Shown: one piece after another, positions 44,906 to 55,500 of the stretch
Position numbering within the stretch: the first letter of the stretch is position 1
Layout: each line of letters begins with the position of its first letter
Source: Mesostigma viride
Taxonomy: Eukaryota > Streptophyta > Mesostigmatophyceae > Mesostigmatales > Mesostigmataceae
Assembly (NCBI GenBank): GCA_009746045.1
Contig: RPFO01000165.1
Span: 7,229,735-7,293,734 of the forward strand
Length of the DNA stretch: 64,000 nucleotides
Direction of reading: 5' to 3'
Notes under the pieces: generated by a model
Told to the model about the DNA's origin: nothing
The model's database searches: none
Seen by the model: the letters and a program-made list of their open reading frames with translations, nothing else
Translations under genes and position numbers: made by a program

Positions 44906-45049
44906 ATGAGGAGCACGGGGGCCAGCCTTACCCCGCGCCGGGGGAAGGCGGTCGACAGCCGAGTCACATCCGCAGCTCACTGAGTGAGTTGCATGGGGGC
45001 AAGAAATAACGTCGTTACATAGGCAAGAATGTATATATAGGCAAGAGCG

Positions 45050-46085
45050 TTGCTATGCCGCAAGAGTCTCCGAGTTCTCACCTGCCGGCGCTGGTCGATG
45101 ACCTGGTGCTTGACGATGACCTTGTGGCTGCGCTGGGTGAGGTCGGCCTCCTCGCGGACTGGTCCGAGGACGTACCGTCGAGAGTTTGTTGCTTGAGCTG
45201 TGCGCCGCGATGGTGGAGGCGGTGGACGGTGGTGTGGTACGTGCCCAGGTCTGGGTGCCCAGGTCTGCCCAGGTCTGGGTGGGAGGAGCATCGCTGGCTG
45301 GGCCAGCAGAGGCCGGCTGGGCGGCGATGTCCTTCACCGCCTGGGCGGTGAGGCCTGCGGTGTTTTCGTCAGGCACTCAATGGCGATGGCAGTGTCCTTG
45401 AGCTAGGTGCTGGTCGATGTCGAGCATGCAGCTGGGCTTTGATGTCGGCGGTGGAGGTGGAGGCGGCAGTGGAGGTGCAGTGGAGGCGCTACCGAGGAGG
45501 GTGGAGGTGGAGGTGACGGTGGTGGAAAGGTGAGGGAGCTCAGTAGCCTCCCATTGCTGCCACATCGGCAGCATTCAGAAGGGGAGTCACGTGCTGCTGG
45601 AGGACTTCCGTACGGATGGAGTGGAGGCCGGGTGGGTGCGGAGATGGATGGAGCCCAGATCTGGCCATCGGAGCGCATGAGAAGGGAGCAAAGAAGCATG
45701 TGCTGGAGTTGCCAGGGGCGCCGGGGGCAACGGAACAGAAAGCTGGGTCCGCTGACCCAGGTGCCGTCGGGATGGATGAGGCGGTTGATGTTGTCGAGAT
45801 GGAGGCACAGGTCGTTAAGCGAGGCGCAGTCCCCGTAAAAGATGCACTTCATAGGAGTGCACGGGGCCATGTTGGTCCAGTCGTGAGCGTCGACGTTGAA
45901 AGGTTGGGGCTGAAAGCGCGGTTCTGTTGGGCGCGATTCGGCTGGGCGACTGCGTTTGGGATCAGGTGATGCCGAGGGCGAGGCCGCAGGAGCTGAGTGC
46001 GCTACTAATGCTTGAGTAGTGTCCCCGCTGCCTGGCAGGCCGGGCGGAGCTACAGCCGGAGCTGCAGGCGAATTTTCTGGACTCA
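45050..46085 (-). pseudogene. LINE ORF1-like region, copy B, amino-terminal part (inverted)
   Basis: The minus-strand frame (265 aa, 46200-45403) is the better-preserved relative of 1780-2960. It starts near MSPENSPAAPAVAPPG and includes FNVDAHDWTNMAPCTPMKCI and LQHMLLCSLLMRSDGQIWAP. A second frame further on (45376-45053) has LTAQAVKDIAAQPA and SDAPPTQTWA. It is probably a retroelement protein remnant. It lies in opposite orientation to the following carboxy-terminal part, unlike copy A. Confidence 0.45.
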
Positions 46086-46094
46086 TCGCAGCCG

Positions 46095-46470
46095 GAGGAG
46101 ACCCCAGACTCTCTTCTCGACGAGCTGAAGAAAAAACTCTTGGCGTGCGCGCATGGTGCTGCCAGGTGCGACACTGCAGGGCGCCTACCGCCTGACCCAT
46201 CCACGGGCCATGAGGCTGGGCCCCCTCCAGTGGTCCTCGCCTTCAGCGACATCACAGCCCGAGTTCGGTTCCTCTCTCGCCGCAAGAAGCTGGTGAACAC
46301 CTCCTGGTCGCTTGATGACGACCTGACACCAGCCCAGCCGAGCAGCAACGCTGCGATCAGTGGCCCGACTACATCCGCCACAAGACCAACCCCTAGAAGC
46401 CCCAATTAGTGTACTGGCGGGGCGGGGACCTTTATGTCAACAAGAAACTGTGGAAGCCCCCCCGGGCTCC
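46095..46470 (+). pseudogene. LINE ORF1-like carboxy-terminal part, copy B
   Basis: Frame 46140-46409 reads VVLAFSDITARVRFLSRRKK then SWSLDDDLTPAQ. One frame change later it continues QRCDQWPDYIRHKTNP and VYWRGGDLYVNKKLW. The DDLTPAQ, WPD and RGGDLYVN succession is the usual end of algal LINE ORF1 proteins. The frameshift and an in-frame stop show it is not functional. Confidence 0.55.
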
Positions 46471-46662
46471 CCCGGGATAGAGCACTCAAGCTAGTCGTCT
46501 AGATGGGGGCAATCGATTATGGGATAGCTTAGGCACTACAGCACTTGAAATGATATTAGCGCACAGCGTCATAGTCTACCTTCAATTAGCTCTGGCGCCT
46601 TGTGGTCATCAGCTTGCGCCTTATAGCCGACGTCTTGAGCCCACCTCACCATTGTAGCATAA

Positions 46663-46836
46663 GCTATGCGTCAGCCCAGCTCAGAGGACATTGGGGGCCT
46701 AGGCCTCTCTGTGATTTGGAAGAAGATGATGGACAAGGCCAAGTGGGCCCAGGTCCTAGAGGACAACGAGCCCCCCCCTGTGGGGAAGCGCCCGCGTGTG
46801 CAAACCCGCGGGCGGCACGCCAGACAGCTCCCCTAG
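46663..46836 (+). pseudogene. LINE polyprotein carboxy-terminal fragment
   Basis: A 57-codon frame starting at an ATG reads LGLSVIWKKMMDKAKWAQVL then PPPVGKRPRVQTRGR and stops. It corresponds to the fragment at 30966-31190. A 3'-UTR-like stretch with GATAGATGTTGTAG repeats follows, then a hairpin/TTAA tail at 46961-47020, so this may be the true 3' end of a LINE copy. Confidence 0.5.
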
Positions 46837-46960
46837 GGCAGCGTGATGCTGTTTCGATAGATGTTGTAGTTAGTAATGCTGTTAGATAGATGTTGTAGGT
46901 AGCTGACGTAGATAGATTAGACCGGTAGGACTGTTTGCACCCATCCATCCATCCATCGGG

Positions 46961-47020
46961 GTTAATGCTCCGTGATCACTCCCCAACGGGAGCACGAGTC
47001 TAATTAATTGATTAATTAAT
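46961..47020 (+). repeat. Hairpin plus TTAA tail
   Basis: CCGTGATCACTCCCCAACGG, GAGCACGAG and then TTAATTGATTAATTAA. It lies about 125 bp after the stop of the LINE carboxy-terminal remnant, suggesting that this tail family is LINE 3' ends. Confidence 0.55.
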
Positions 47021-47204
47021 GCGTCAGCCTACCTATGGTATTGCACTGGTTGTATTGCACCCACAGTGTTGCGCCCCGGCATGCACCATGCTGTGGAGAG
47101 AGCGCTCTGTGGCCTGTCCACTTGCGGCAGTGAGAGAAGCTAGGGCGCCCTCCCTAGCTCCTCGCTGTGTATATAGGGTTGAAGGTTCCTTTAGTCTGTA
47201 TCGG

Positions 47205-47280
47205 CACCCACGTGAAGCAGTCACGTGCTTATTAATTAATTAATTAATTTAATTAATTAATTAAATTAATTAATTAATCG
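47205..47280 (+). repeat. CACGTGA hairpin with long TTAA tail
   Basis: CACGTGAAGCAGTCACGTG (self-complementary arms) followed by about 50 bp of TTAATTAA repeats. A second copy with a short tail is at 20318-20347. A third hairpin near a TTAA sequence is at about 47803-47850. Confidence 0.6.
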
Positions 47281-48890
47281 CAGCTGCCAGGCTGCGTTGC
47301 GTAGTCGATCGAGAGTTTGCTCGTCATAATATTGAGTTTTAGTTTCGGGAAAATATATATCAGCGTGTGCATCTTAGAAAGACGAAGCAATTGTGATATT
47401 CACGGCCGAATTTGGCCGGTGCCCAAACGTGAAAGTTATGCTCCGCCATCAGCCTGATGGCTACCTCGCACGTCGCTCGTGGCTCGTGGAAAGCAAGGAC
47501 CGGGAAGCTTTACTGAAAATGAAACAACCAGAAATCTGGCATGTAGAAATCTGGCTGGTATAGTTGCATCCACTACATGTCAGCTGACCTCAGATCAAGT
47601 CTCATGGCACCCACAGTAGATGCCTGACTTTCCTTGCATGTGAGAAGTTGCGAGTGCACATGTGGTCTGCCTTGTTGGCAGTGCGGAGGGAAGGATATGT
47701 GTCTCTGCCCCCTTTTTGTTTTATGGCAAGCCAGGTATAGACAGCACTATAACCCTTTGCATTATTGTGCATGTGACGCAGTTTGATTCAGTTGATTGAT
47801 TAATTAAGTACTGCGCTCCGCGAGCTCCCCGAGGGGATCGCGTTGGCAATGAATTAGATTACATAAATAAATAAATAAAACTAATAGATAAAATTGGAAA
47901 TGGCCGGCATGGGCGCAACTCCGTGTACATTGACTTTCCTTGTGCCACAGTTCAGATTCGGAATAAATACATGCATGCACGCTTATGAAATTGCTCTATG
48001 ATTTCCTTCAGCCTAAAGAGCCAGTGTAATGCGGCTAGCACAGACGGTCAGAGGCAGGCTTGCCCTCCCAGAGGCTAAGGCATTGGTATGGTGGTGCTAG
48101 ACCACCTTACGAGATGGGCGAACTAGATATAGGCGGCGATGCCTGTGACGTTAGTGCTAACGTTACTCAGTTTGCTAACAGGCCCCACGAATTTCGACAT
48201 TTTGATGGGTACTTGTGTTTGAAGGCACAAAGAACGGAAGCCTACTTGGAATAACGAAAAAGGTCAGTATAACCGAGCAAGAAGAGAAGTGCAAGAAGTG
48301 GAAAAGGGCAGCGTTACTAAGAGAGAGAAATGTCTAACTAGGCAAAACGCGTGTGGGCCATCGGGGCTCGAAAGGCTAGGCAGACGAAGAATTGCAATGT
48401 TATAAATATATCGTAGCGATGTGATGGTTGAGTTCAGGAAGCTAATAGGCAGATTAGGGGCAAGCAAAAGCAGCCAGTAGAAAGAAATAGGCATGAAAGC
48501 ATCCTGAAAGCCAGCCTCAGAAAGCGTCCGAGATACTGTTTATTTGGCGTATTGGCTTTCATGCTGTCAGTAATATCTGTCGCAAAATCAGAGAGACAGA
48601 AAAAATTCACATCCAGAATGCATACTACAACCAAAACGACCATAAAGCCAGAGCCATGAGGCACAGCAAGTGTCAGGAAAAGCCGTGAATGTGTTGATTG
48701 TGTTCATTCGGTTCAGCTCGCCAGTCGCCGGCGGAATGTGTTCGTTGTCATGCGTTCTCGTTGTGAGGAAGCGAGTTGGGAACCTTCAATAGTCAAACCT
48801 GCTGGCGCCTGGCACGGTATCCATGCGCCGTCGCGGCGTTTGATGCCAGGGACCTCGACTGGCATCTGCGTCCCTGGCAACGTCTCATGG
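47281..48890. other. Intergenic with no recognised gene
   Basis: One small frame, 48105-48254 (+), starts at an ATG and reads MGELDIGGDACDVSANVTQF then ANRPHEFRHFDGYLCLKAQR; its composition is protein-like but I do not recognise it. Nothing else is supported. Confidence 0.3.
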
Positions 48891-48909
48891 CGGTGGCTGT
48901 GGCTGGCTG

Positions 48910-49112
48910 CTCGTTGTTGTTGTTGTTGTTGTTGTTTCCCACGCCGCCCAAGGGCAGCAGAGATCTATAGTGGCTGCTCGTACTGTACTGTCGTACCGTA
49001 CTGGCTGGTCGTACCGTACTCTGCTGCTGCGCGGCGTGGGAAACAACAACAACAACTCTGCTGCTGACGCGGCGTGGGACAACAACAACAACAACAACAA
49101 CAACAACTGTAC
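48910..49112. repeat. Large imperfect palindrome built on GTT/AAC trinucleotides
   Basis: (GTT)n followed by TTCCCACGCCGC at about 48915-48950 is inverted as GCGGCGTGGGAA and (AAC)n at about 49030-49053. A second (AAC)n follows at 49081-49105. CGTACTGTACTGTCGTACCG repeats occupy the loop. It could extrude as a cruciform or hairpin. Confidence 0.8.
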
Positions 49113-49596
49113 TGTAGCTTGCGAATGTCAGCAAAATTGCTACTGTAGCCTGTAGGCCATGAAACAAGACGCGAGATGGGCCCGATTGAGTAAAACGATG
49201 CCTTACACGTTGCAGGAATGCTGGTGAAGAAGGAATAGATTTTAAAAGCGATGGCGACGGCCTGCGGCCCGAGAAGGCCTGATGCGGCATTGTAATTTTA
49301 ATGCCGCATCTTTTTTATTTGCATCAACTTGCTAAGCGCAGTCATTCGTGAATTCCTAATAGTGCCGCCACGTTTTGGATTGGTCCTAAATACTGGCGTA
49401 CTGTCATTTGGGGAGCCGAATGGGGCAGAAAGGGATTGTGCGGTAGCTCTTCTAGCGAATAACGGGCAAGGGTCGCCGGCAAATACGTGCCAATTATGGG
49501 GACGGCGTGCGCGCTGAGGGAAGCCTTCTTTGGGACTCGCATGTGCACATGTGAGCATGCCTGTTATCCCCTTAGTCAACCTCCTAATTAATAGCA

Positions 49597-52500
49597 ATGG
49601 CGAGGTCACGTGGCGGAGGCAGCGGCATGATGCGCCAGGCATGCATCGTTGGGACGCTGCTCGCGATTTTGTCCGTGACTGCGGGCATCCGTTTCCTGCG
49701 CAGCGGTGACGTGGACCTGCTGGGCGCCGGCGCGGACATGCGCAGGGTCACAGGATCCGCCTTTGCTGGAATCGGAGACATCATCGGGCACACCGACGTG
49801 GGGCATATGCAGGATCGTCAGCTGCCGCCGCAGCAGCAGGCGCAGCCCCGGAACAGGGCCGCCGACAAGTGCATGGGCGCGCCGTCGCCCTGGCAGCCGT
49901 TTCTGCAGCAACAGGCCACGCTAAGCTTCGGCGGCGGCTTCCTGCTGGACCGGGGCGGCCTGTCCGCGACCGGCGGCCCGCAGGCGCGGCGTTCCCGTTC
50001 CCTTCTTGCCACCGGCCAGGCCCTTACGGCGCTCCAGGCGCTCTGGAAGGTGGAGTCGCCCAGCCTAGGGCCCAAGTGCAACCTGAACATGCCCTGGAAG
50101 GCGCGTTCCACATGCATGGAACTACGGTCTCTGCGCCGCTGCGACCTGGAGCGCAAGGGCAAGACGCGCGGCGCATTTGCCGGCAGCGGGGGCGGCCGCG
50201 GCGCCAGTGCCGACGAGCGTGTGCTGGCAGCCTGCCTGCTCGACGCGCGCGCGTGCACGGCGAGCGCGGACCAGCTGGCGGACGTGGCCTCGCGCCTTAC
50301 AGGTGTCAAGATGCTACTGGAGATGCCCAGTAAGCAGCCCAAGTGTGTGGTTCACAACACCGCCAAGAAGTGCCGCGACCACGTGGCCAACGCAGAGACT
50401 GGGATGGCCATGGGCTGCGGCGAGGAGCACAGCAAAGGCCCCGTCAAGGGCTGCGACTCGTCCTTCCTGACCAACCCTGCAGGGATACCGCGCGCGCGGA
50501 CGGACCTGCTGGGCCGCCACGGCCGGTGCGCGGTGGTGGGCAACAGCCTGCGTATGCTGGACGTGCAGAACGGCCCCAGCATTGATGCGCACGAGGTGAG
50601 GGGCGGTGTGGTGGGTGGTCATGCTTGTCACTTGTGTAATTGCGGGCATTCCTAGTGGTGGGGCGGGTGGTTGCTCACTGTGGCATATGCATGTGGCCAA
50701 GAGGCCCAGCGTTGGTGCGTGCGCGAGGTGAGGCGGCCGCATGGGCTGGAGTGGCCCGTTAAAGAATCGCTAAGATTGCTATAAAATTAGAAATGTTAGA
50801 CGCGCTTGGAAATCAAAAATGTTTGGGAGCCTACCCTTTTTGGAATCCTACTCTCCTAGGAATCCTACCCTTTTAGGAAGCATACCCCTCTAGGACTCCT
50901 GCCCTTCTAGGAATCTTGCGTTCTCTTGCAACCTGCCATCTGAGGTGCTACCCCTTTCATGTAAGACAATCGTGCTACTGTTATCAAATGGTGTCTTCAA
51001 GGGGCGTCCACCGCGAGGCTGATGATTTGGCGGCATCCGGTCATGGTCACTTGTTTGGTCACGTGCTCACCAATCACTCCCGGTTGGCGCGTGATGGCCA
51101 CAGGGCCAGGGGATAGCTTGACCCGGCACCCCCCATCTCTCCCCAAACTGCCCCCATCTCTCCCCCCAACTGCCCCCCATCTGCCCCCTTAACTGTCCCA
51201 TCATTTCCTTTCTCATCTGCCTGATAGCCCGTCGAAGTCATGCGGGTTGTAGCAGGACGCCCGTGAATCTGTAATACCCATACACTCCGATGCTTTGCGA
51301 GACTCCAAATCCGAGCGATAGATGTCGCCTCGAAATGTTTGTATAATCATGTTGCTGTAAGTGTAACCCTGTATGGACCCTGAACATAAATCGTGGAGAT
51401 GGGGATTAATTTATTAATGAAACTCGTGCTCCCGTTGGGGAGTCACGGTGCATGGGGAGGGAGACCTGAATGGGGATACTACGTTTGAATTGTATAAACA
51501 CGAGGCCAATATGGAGGCCCTGTGCGAAAATGGCACAGTGGAACCCTGTCTCATTCGCGGAACCCCATTTGTGAACACCTGAACCCTGAGTCCATGTCCT
51601 CTGGCTTTGTTCCACGATGATGACAAATGGGATCACATGATGACAGTGTGAATCACTGATTTGTGACCCCCACCGTGCCCCACCCTAACCAACCCCTTGA
51701 CTGTTGTCCTTGGCTTCTGTCCTCCGGCTTTCTTTCGCTGCGATGATAAGTCTAGCAGAGAATCCCTCACCTTTCTTAGCCCAACCCTGGACACGTGCCC
51801 CCTGGCCGTATTTGGCTTCCACTTTGAAGAGCATACGAACACTAACTTGTGGACCCCCCCATCCCGCCCAAATTGAACCCCAAAATCGTGTCCCCAGGCC
51901 GTTTTTCGCTTCAACTTTGAAGAGCACGTGATCGAGCGCGCGTTGCACCGTTCGGCGGGTGACGGGCCACCCTCCTCTTCCTCCACCTCCGCGTCCGACC
52001 CAAACATGCGCGGCGCCGCGTCATCGTCCGCGCCCACGCTGACGTCATCCTCGGGGGGGGCGTTGGGCGCGCTGACGCCAGCGCAGGCCTTGGTGATGGG
52101 GGGGTCCGGGGGCGCCCGGCTGGGGGCGGCGTGGACTAATGACAACGATGGGTTGGGGGGAAATATGGACTTGGCAGGGGGCAGCACTCCCGGGGGCGAC
52201 GCCCTGCGGCGCAGGCTGTTGAGTAAACATCTTCGGTCCATGCTGGCGGCGGCGAATTATAGCGATGGTGGGGCGGCGGTTTTGCTGTCGCAGCAGAGGC
52301 AGGGGGGTGGGGGGGGGGGGGCGGATGGGTAGCTTCATGGACGGTGGTGGCATGCGTGGAGGTGCGGGTGATGGGCGTCCCAGTGCGGATGGGGATGGCG
52401 GCAGATCAAGGGCCAGCGTGCCAGAGCGGCGCACGAGCATGGGCATGAATGGGAACATGGGGGGCATGGGGGGCATGGGGGGCATGGGGGGCATGGGGGG

Positions 52501-55500
52501 CGATGGGGGTGGCGTGGGGGTGGATGATGGCGGGGGCGGCGACGGGGGGTCCATGGACGTGTGGGCAGACCCTGAGGACATGGACGTGTCATGGGAGGGT
52601 GACGGGGGGGCCCCGGGGGACCCCCTGGGGTCCTCTTCTTCCTCCTCCTCATCATCACCATTATCATCATCATCCTCATCATCTTCGTCATTTTCTCCCT
52701 CTACGGGCAACGGGATCGGGACAGCCCTCCCTTCCACCACCTCGCCATCGTCATCGTCATCATTATCCCTATCATCGTCCTTGACATCACAATTGACATC
52801 GTCCACTGGGGAGTTCAGTCCACTGGGGAGTGGTGGCGGCCCGGCCCCCTTGCTGAACCCACCCCCCAGCGCCCTGGCCGCGTCCCCCCTGGCGCCCTAC
52901 CTGGGCACCAAGACCACCTACCGGCTGCTCAACCGCAAGGCGACGTCTTTACTGCTGTCGGATGCGGATGAGCCGCGCAAGCAGACGGTCAAGTTGGACC
53001 CGTCCGAGACGCTGGTGCGTGGGTGATGGGTGCGGGTGGCCAGGGGTGGTAGGTCGTATGAGGATAGCGTTCCGTTGTTGGTGGCAGACGCTCAAGTTTG
53101 GTGGCAGACGCTCAAGTTTGCCCTGTCTGAGACGCTGGTGCGTGGGTGATGGGTGCGGGTGGCCAGGGGTGGTAGGTCGTATGAGGATAGCGTTCCGTTG
53201 TTGGTGGCAGACGCTCAAGTTTGGTGGCAGACGCTCAAGTTTGCCCTGTCCGAGACGCTGGTGCGTGGGTGATGGGTGCGGGTGGCCAGGGGTGGTAGGT
53301 CGTATGAGGATAGCGTTCCGTTGTTGGTGGCAGACGCTCAAGTTTGGTGGCAGACGCTCAAGTTTGGTGGCAGACGCTCAAGTTTGCCCTGTCTGAGACG
53401 CTGGTGCGTGGGTGATGGGTGCGGGTGGCCAGGGGTGGTAGGTCGTATGAGGACAGCGTTCCGTTGTTGGTGGCAGACGCTCAAGTTTGGTGGCAGACGC
53501 TCAAGTTTGCCCTGTCTGAGACGCTGGTGCGTGGGTGATGGGTGCGGGTGGCGAGGGGTGGTAGGTCGTATGAGGATAGCGTTCCGTTGTTGGTGGCAGA
53601 CGCTCAAGTTTGGTGGCAGACGCTCAAGTTTGCCCTGTCTGAGACGCTGGTGCGTGGGTGATGGTGCGGGTGGCCAGGGGTGGTAGGTCGTATGAGGATA
53701 GCGTTCCGTTGTTGGTGGCAGACGCTCAAGTTTGGTGGCAGACGCTCAAGTTTGCCCTGTCCGAGACGCTGGTGCGTGGGTGATGGGTGCGGGTGGCCAG
53801 GGGTGGTAGGTCGTATGAGGATAGCGTTCCGTTGTTGGTGGCAGACGCTCAAGTTTGGTGGCAGACGCTCAAGTTTGCCCTGTCCGAGACGCTGGTGCGT
53901 GGGTGATGGGTGCGGGTGGCCAGGGGTGGTAGGTCGTATGAGGATAGCGTTCCGTTGTTGGTGGCAGACGCTCAAGTTTGGTGGCAGACGCTCAAGTTTG
54001 CCCTGTCCGAGACGCTGGTGCGTGGGTGATGGGTGCGGGTGGCCAGGGGTGGTAGGTCGTATGAGGATAGCGTTCCGTTGTTGGTGGCAGACGCTCAAGT
54101 TTGGTGGCAGACGCTCAAGTTTGCCCTGTCTGAGACGCTGGTGCGTGGGTGATGGGTGCGGGTGGCCAGGGGTGGTAGGTCGTATGAGGATAGCGTTCCG
54201 TTGTTGGTGGCAGACGCTCAAGTTTGGTGGCAGACGCTCAAGTTTGCCCTGTCTGAGACGCTGGTGCGTGGGTGATGGGTGCGGGTGGCCAGGGGTGGTA
54301 GGTCGTATGAGGATAGCGTTCCGTTGTTGGTGGCAGACGCTCAAGTTTGGTGGCAGACGCTCAAGTTTGCCCTGTCTGAGACGCTGGTGCGTGGGTGATG
54401 GGTGCGGGTGGCCAGGGGTGGTAGGTCGTATGAGGATAGCGTTCCGTTGTTGGTGGCAGACGCTCAAGTTTGGTGGCAGACGCTCAAGTTTGCCCTGTCT
54501 GAGACGCTGGTGCGTGGGTGATGGGTGCGGGTGGCCAGGGGTGGTAGGTCGTATGAGGATAGCGTTCCGTTGTTGGTGGCAGACGCTCAAGTTTGGTGGC
54601 AGACGCTCAAGTTTGCCCTGTCTGAGACGCTGGTGCGTGGGTGATGGGTGCGGGTGGCCAGGGGTGGTAGGTCGTATGAGGATAGCGTTCCGTTGTTGGT
54701 GGCAGACGCTCAAGTTTGGTGGCAGACGCTCAAGTTTGCCCTGTCTGAGACGCTGGTGCGTGGGTGATGGGTGCGGGTGGCCAGGGGTGGTAGGTCGTAT
54801 GAGGATAGCGTTCCGTTGTTGGTGGCAGACGCTCAAGTTTGGTGGCAGACGCTCAAGTTTGCCCTGTCTGAGACGCTGGTGCGTGGGTGATGGGTGCGGG
54901 TGGCCAGGGGTGGTAGGTCGTATGAGGATAGCGTTCCGTTGTTGGTGGCAGACGCTCAAGTTTGGTGGCAGACGCTCAAGTTTGCCCTGTCTGAGACGCT
55001 GGTGCGTGGGTGATGGGTGCGGGTGGCCAGGGGTGGTAGGTCGTATGAGGATAGCGTTCCGTTGTTGGTGGCAGACGCTCAAGTTTGGTGGCAGACGCTC
55101 AAGTTTGCCCTGTCTGAGACGCTGGTGCGTGGGTGATGGGTGCGGGTGGCCAGGGGTGGTAGGTCGTATGAGGATAGCGTTCCGTTGTTGGTGGCAGACG
55201 CTCAAGTTTGGTGGCAGACGCTCAAGTTTGCCCTGTCTGAGACGCTGGTGCGTGGGTGATGGGTGCGGGTGGCCAGGGGTGGTAGGTCGTATGAGGATAG
55301 CGTTCCGTTGTTGGTGGCAGACGCTCAAGTTTGGTGGCAGACGCTCAAGTTTGCCCTGTCTGAGACGCTGGTGCGTGGGTGATGGGTGCGGGTGGCCAGG
55401 GGTGGTAGGTCGTATGAGGATAGCGTTCCGTTGTTGGTGGCAGACGCTCAAGTTTGGTGGCAGACGCTCAAGTTTGCCCTGTCTGAGACGCTGGTGCGTG

